A program made the position numbers and the translations under genes. 9,642 nucleotides of DNA. Source: an uncultured Ruminococcus sp. Its GTDB lineage: Bacteria > Bacillota > Clostridia > Oscillospirales > CAG-272. The notes beneath the pieces are model-generated. The model did no database searches and was not told where the DNA came from. It worked only from the letters and a program-made list of their open reading frames with translations. The first letter of the stretch is position 1. Each line of letters begins with the position of its first letter. The DNA lies in NCBI GenBank assembly GCA_902766575.1, contig CACXED010000321.1, positions 1 through 9,642 of the forward strand, read 5' to 3'. This document shows positions 6,578-9,642 of this stretch, piece after piece.

Positions 6578-8818
6578 TCATACCGAATTTGGGTTGACGT
6601 CGGCTCCCACCGACGCCTTTGCCTTTGAAAATTCCGCGAGCAGCTGTCTCACGAGCGCGCGCAGACGCTTGTTTGCGGCGCATTTCAATAATATTCTCAT
6701 GCGGTAAATGTTGTTTACCTTATATACGGGCGCTTCCATCGGTCCGAATATATATGCCGGAATGTCGCTGTAGTCGGTTTTAAGAAGCTCGCGCAGCCGC
6801 GCGTCGAGCTTCAGCGACGTATCGAGTACCGCCGGTTCGTCCTCTCCGCTCACCGAGAGCAGCACGAAATCGCAGAACGGCGGGAAAACGAGCTGTCTGC
6901 GCAGCTTGATCGCGCCGTCGAAAAAGCTCTCGTAGTCCTGTTTTGCCGAGAGGACTATCGTGTCGTTATCCGGCGAGTAGGTCTGAAGAACCGCGCGTCC
7001 GGGCTTTTTTCCGCGTCCGGCTCTGCCGATGACCTGAGTCAGCAGATCGAAGGTGCGCTCGGTCGCACGGAAATCGTCGAGATAGAGCGCGGCGTCGGCG
7101 TTCACAACTCCGACCAGCGTAACGTCCGGGAAGTTGTGACCTTTCGTGACCATCTGCGTTCCGATTAGTATATCCGCTTCATGCCGACGGAAAGCCGAGA
7201 GTATCGCCTCATGCGAGAACTTCCCTGTCGCCGCGTCCGCGTCCATTCTGAGAATCCTCGCCGACGGATACTGAGACGCGAGCTCGTCGGCGACGAGCTG
7301 CGTTCCGAAGCCCTTGCGGCTCAGATGCTCCGAGCCGCAGGACGGGCATTTGTCGGGCAGCTCGGTCGTATAGCCGCAGTAGTGGCATTTGAGCAGTTCG
7401 CCGTCCCGGTCGCGGTGGTAGGTCAGCGAGACCGAGCAGTTGGGACATTCGATGACCTCGCCGCACATCTTGCAGCTGACGAAGTTATTATACCCTCTCC
7501 TGCCGACAAAAAGTATCGACTGGTCTCCCGACGCCAGATTTTTCTCAAGCTCGCCGCGCAGAACCTCTCCGAGCGGCGAGACGTTGCCCTTTGAGGTGTC
7601 CTTGCGCAGGTCGGCGATGATCACCTCCGGCAGCACCGCTCCGCCATAGCGCTCTTTCAGCGTCACGAGCGTATAGACCCCGCTCGCCGCTTTCTGATAT
7701 GACTCGAGCGAGGGCGTCGCCGACGCGAGGAGCATCAGCGCGCCGTCCTTTGCGCATCTCCAGCGAGCGATATCGCGGGCGTGGTATTTCGGGTTCATAT
7801 CGGACTTGTAGGTGTGCTCCTGCTCCTCGTCGATGACTATCATCCCGAGGTTGTCGAGCGGCGCGAAAACCGCCGAGCGCGTGCCTATAACGACGTCGAC
7901 CTCATGCGCTCGTATGCGCTTCCAAGCGTCGAGCCGCTCGCCCTCCGAAAGCCCCGAGTGTATGACCGCGACTCTCTCTCCGAAATAGCCGCAGAACAGA
8001 TCGACCGTCTGCCCGGTCAGCGATATCTCGGGGACTAAGAGTATCACCGTCCGCCCGGACTCTATCACGCTGTCGATGACAGCCTTTATTACCCGCGTCT
8101 TGCCGCTGCCGGTGACTCCGTGCAGCAGAGCCGCGCAGGGCTTTTTCGACGCCGCAAGCGCTGCGAGCCGCTCGAAAGCCGCCGTCTGCTCGTCCGAAAG
8201 CGAGTTGGGATCGTCGATCTTTCCGCGTCCGGCGTAAGGGTTGCGGTATATCTCCTTTTCGCGAAAGGCGACTATTCCCTTTATAGCGAGGTTCTTCAGC
8301 GTCGCCGGCGAGAGCTTATAGCTCTCTTTCAGCTCCGACGCCGAGCGCTCGCCGCCGGTCAGAGCCTCGACCGCGCGACGCTCGGCGCTGCCGAGCCGCA
8401 GTCCGGCTATCTGCTCCGCGCTCTGCGTCAGACGATAAAAACGCTCGACCGGGTCGCGCTTAGCGCGGTACAGCGAGGCCATGATACCGGCGGGTATCAT
8501 GGTCTGCACAGCTTCTCCGGTCGAGCAGAAGGTACGCTCGCAAAGGAATTCGCACAGACCGAGCAGCTCCTCCGTCAGGGAAAAGCGGTCGTCTGCCAGA
8601 GCCTCGAGCGGTTTGAGCCGGTCGTATCCGGAGCTGTCCGCAAGCCCGACGACAAGCGCCGTCCGGCGTTTCGCGGCTCCGAAAGGAACTGCCGCCAGCG
8701 AGCCGGGCTTTACCCGTCCGATGAGCTCCGGCGGGATAGAGTAGTCGTAGACCCTGTCCGCCGACGCGGGAAGCTCGAGTATCCTGACTCTCGCAACGCT
8801 AAGCGTCGGCTCAGTCAT
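6578..8818 (-). CDS. priA: Primosomal protein N' (PriA), replication-restart helicase
   Basis: A superfamily 2 3'-to-5' DNA helicase that recognises stalled or repaired forks and reloads the replicative helicase. It has 746 residues. The N-terminal 3' DNA-binding domain (about 1-110) is followed by helicase lobe 1 with Walker A GVTGSGKT (234-241) and motif II DEEQ (330-333). The usual PriA box is DEEH; the Gln variant leaves the acidic residues intact. A zinc-binding insert has eight cysteines in four pairs (C449/C452, C458/C461, C478/C481, C491/C494). Lobe 2 has GTQMVTKGHNFPDV (553-566) and the motif VI block QVIGRAGRG (596-604), then the PriA C-terminal domain. The start overlaps the rpoZ stop by 8 nt (ATGACTGA) with no clear Shine-Dalgarno, so translation is probably coupled. 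coaBC, often found between rpoZ and priA in Firmicutes, is absent. Confidence 0.97.
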   Translation of the reverse strand: MTEPTLSVARVRILELPASADRVYDYSIPPELIGRVKPGSLAAVPFGAAKRRTALVVGLADSSGYDRLKPLEALADDRFSLTEELLGLCEFLCERTFCSTGEAVQTMIPAGIMASLYRAKRDPVERFYRLTQSAEQIAGLRLGSAERRAVEALTGGERSASELKESYKLSPATLKNLAIKGIVAFREKEIYRNPYAGRGKIDDPNSLSDEQTAAFERLAALAASKKPCAALLHGVTGSGKTRVIKAVIDSVIESGRTVILLVPEISLTGQTVDLFCGYFGERVAVIHSGLSEGERLDAWKRIRAHEVDVVIGTRSAVFAPLDNLGMIVIDEEQEHTYKSDMNPKYHARDIARWRCAKDGALMLLASATPSLESYQKAASGVYTLVTLKERYGGAVLPEVIIADLRKDTSKGNVSPLGEVLRGELEKNLASGDQSILFVGRRGYNNFVSCKMCGEVIECPNCSVSLTYHRDRDGELLKCHYCGYTTELPDKCPSCGSEHLSRKGFGTQLVADELASQYPSARILRMDADAATGKFSHEAILSAFRRHEADILIGTQMVTKGHNFPDVTLVGVVNADAALYLDDFRATERTFDLLTQVIGRAGRGKKPGRAVLQTYSPDNDTIVLSAKQDYESFFDGAIKLRRQLVFPPFCDFVLLSVSGEDEPAVLDTSLKLDARLRELLKTDYSDIPAYIFGPMEAPVYKVNNIYRMRILLKCAANKRLRALVRQLLAEFSKAKASVGADVNPNSV
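8479..8502. repeat. Perfect 10-bp inverted repeat with 4-nt spacer inside priA
   Basis: CCATGATACC (8479-8488) and GGTATCATGG (8493-8502) are perfect inverted copies separated by GGCG. In the priA message they would form a 10-bp stem with a tetraloop. The stem encodes the near-symmetric peptide T-M-I-P-A-G-I-M-A at residues 106-114, so the symmetry may come partly from the protein sequence. No T-run follows on either strand, so it is not an intrinsic terminator. Confidence 0.7.
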
Positions 8819-9107
8819 CTATGTCGGGTTCTTCGCGAAGATTGATCGTAGCGTCGTTTATCCTGTACTCGCCCTGATAGAGACGGTTGATCGCGTTCTT
8901 GACCGCCTTTTCGTCGCGGATGTCGCGCTTTATCATCGAAGCGAGAGACTTGTCGGTCTCCTTGTTGGCGATGAGCTTTTCAGCCTGCTCACGCTGACGG
9001 ACGTATTCGTCGGTGACCATTCTCGCGCACTTGGCGGTGGCGATGCAGAGTATATAGCGGTTGTATTTTCCGTTCTGGGAGAGTTCTTCTACCGAAGGAT
9101 AGATCAT
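8811..9107 (-). CDS. rpoZ: DNA-directed RNA polymerase omega subunit
   Basis: The small omega subunit that wraps the beta' C-terminus and aids RNA polymerase assembly. It has 98 residues. It starts with MIYPSVEEL, followed by the omega core KYNRYILCIATAKCARMVTD (14-33), in which an alanine-rich helix with conserved Tyr, Ala and Arg positions resembles the family's T-L-V-x-x-A-A-K-R-A-R region. A charged Lys/Glu/Asp helix (about 39-75) and an acidic tail follow. The length suits a Firmicutes omega. A good Shine-Dalgarno (GAGGT) lies 8 nt before the ATG, in the 33-bp gap after gmk. Location between gmk and priA is the classic context and strengthens the call. Nothing in the sequence suggests separate regulation. 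Confidence 0.93.
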   Translation of the reverse strand: MIYPSVEELSQNGKYNRYILCIATAKCARMVTDEYVRQREQAEKLIANKETDKSLASMIKRDIRDEKAVKNAINRLYQGEYRINDATINLREEPDIDD

Positions 9108-9140
9108 AATTTATTACCTCACTTTGGTTAAATCAGAAAT

Positions 9141-9642
9141 TCATTTGCTTTCGTAAAATTTTTCTGCGAAGCCGGGGTTTCGCAGAGTCCGGCAGCGCTC
9201 GGCGGCGATTATGGAGAGTATCCTGCCCGCGGTCGCGTCGAGCTTTCCGTCCTCGTTTACGACGATATAGTCGTACTCGCCGAGCATCGCCAGCTCGTCG
9301 CGGGCGGTCGCGAGACGCTTTTGTATCGTCTCCTCGGGGACGTCGTCGCCTCTGCCGCGAAGTCTGCGCTCAAGGGTCTGAAAGTCGGGCGGAGCTATCA
9401 TCACGAGCACCGCCTCGGGAAAGCGCTTCTTGATGTTCATCGCGCCGTGGACGTCGATTTCGAGTATGAGATTCACGCCCGACGCAATGCGCTCTGAGAC
9501 CTCGCTTTTCGGAGTTCCGTAGTAGTTTCCGTTGTATTCGTTGTATTCGAGAAATTCATCCTCGGAGAGGAGTCCCTCGAATTTTTCCCGGGTCATGAAG
9601 TGATAGCTGACGCCGTCGGTCTCGCCTGCGCGCGGAGCTCTC
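9141..9642 (-). CDS. gmk: Guanylate kinase, 5' end off the window
   Basis: Phosphorylates GMP (and dGMP) to GDP with ATP, a step in nucleotide synthesis and in (p)ppGpp homeostasis. The visible 167-codon C-terminal part begins within the GMP-binding segment R-A-P-R-x-G-E-x-D-G-V-x-Y-H-F. It continues with EYNEYNGNYYGTP, ILEIDVHGA (the D-V-x-G-A block), an Arg-rich lid (ERRLRGRG) and the C-terminal helices ending at YESK. The N-terminal P-loop, roughly 35-40 residues, lies beyond base 9642 and is not seen. The first in-window ATG (9596) is an internal methionine, not the start: the reading frame and family homology continue upstream to the edge. Followed after 33 bp by rpoZ, as in most Firmicutes. 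Confidence 0.96.
   Translation of the reverse strand, partial: RAPRAGETDGVSYHFMTREKFEGLLSEDEFLEYNEYNGNYYGTPKSEVSERIASGVNLILEIDVHGAMNIKKRFPEAVLVMIAPPDFQTLERRLRGRGDDVPEETIQKRLATARDELAMLGEYDYIVVNEDGKLDATAGRILSIIAAERCRTLRNPGFAEKFYESK

Noticed and set aside
8120..8845. Long plus-strand open frame of 241 codons opposite priA
   Set aside because: Same explanation: exact antisense register with a strongly supported priA, no ribosome-binding site noted, and an Arg/Leu-rich composition typical of a shadow frame.

Overview
This window is one gene-dense, single-strand stretch of a bacterial housekeeping operon. All ten genes read right to left on the minus strand. In transcription order they are gmk (5' end off the window), rpoZ, priA, def, fmt, a membrane zinc metallopeptidase of the YugP type, rsmB, rlmN, a PP2C-type phosphatase (prpC/stp) and a PASTA-type Ser/Thr kinase (prkC/pknB, 3' end off the window). 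This is the conserved Firmicutes 'gmk-rpoZ-priA-def-fmt-rsmB-rlmN-prpC-prkC' neighbourhood. The visibly high G+C, the GAAAGGA-type Shine-Dalgarno sequences and the particular omega and PriA sequences suggest a Clostridia member, probably from the Oscillospiraceae/Ruminococcaceae side. The taxonomic placement is inference.

Layout from the right: gmk (9141-9642) supplies GDP by phosphorylating GMP. rpoZ (8811-9107) encodes RNA polymerase omega. priA (6578-8818) is the replication-restart helicase. def (6091-6561) and fmt (5105-6061) are the formyl-methionine pair: Fmt formylates initiator Met-tRNA and Def later removes the formyl group. Next comes a multi-pass HEAGH metallopeptidase (4374-5075). 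rsmB (3056-4384) and rlmN (1959-3056) are rRNA-modifying methyltransferases. After the only sizeable intergenic gap (1820-1958) come the phosphatase (947-1819) and kinase (1-944), an antagonistic signalling pair. Junctions are very tight: overlaps of 8, 11 and 1 nt, and gaps of 2, 16, 29, 29 and 33 nt. This implies co-transcription and translational coupling. The 139-bp gap before prpC holds two TATAAT-like hexamers and a small bulged hairpin with a CUUG loop, so the phosphatase/kinase pair may also have its own promoter.

I found no RNA genes, mobile elements, CRISPR arrays, phage genes or convincing rho-independent terminators, and no region longer than 300 bases without a gene. I do not see an undescribed system here. 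The second-look items are modest: the prpC leader, a perfect 10-bp inverted repeat inside priA, the embedded membrane peptidase, a DEEQ variant of the PriA motif II, start sites without a Shine-Dalgarno at the overlapping junctions, and the absence of coaBC between rpoZ and priA.
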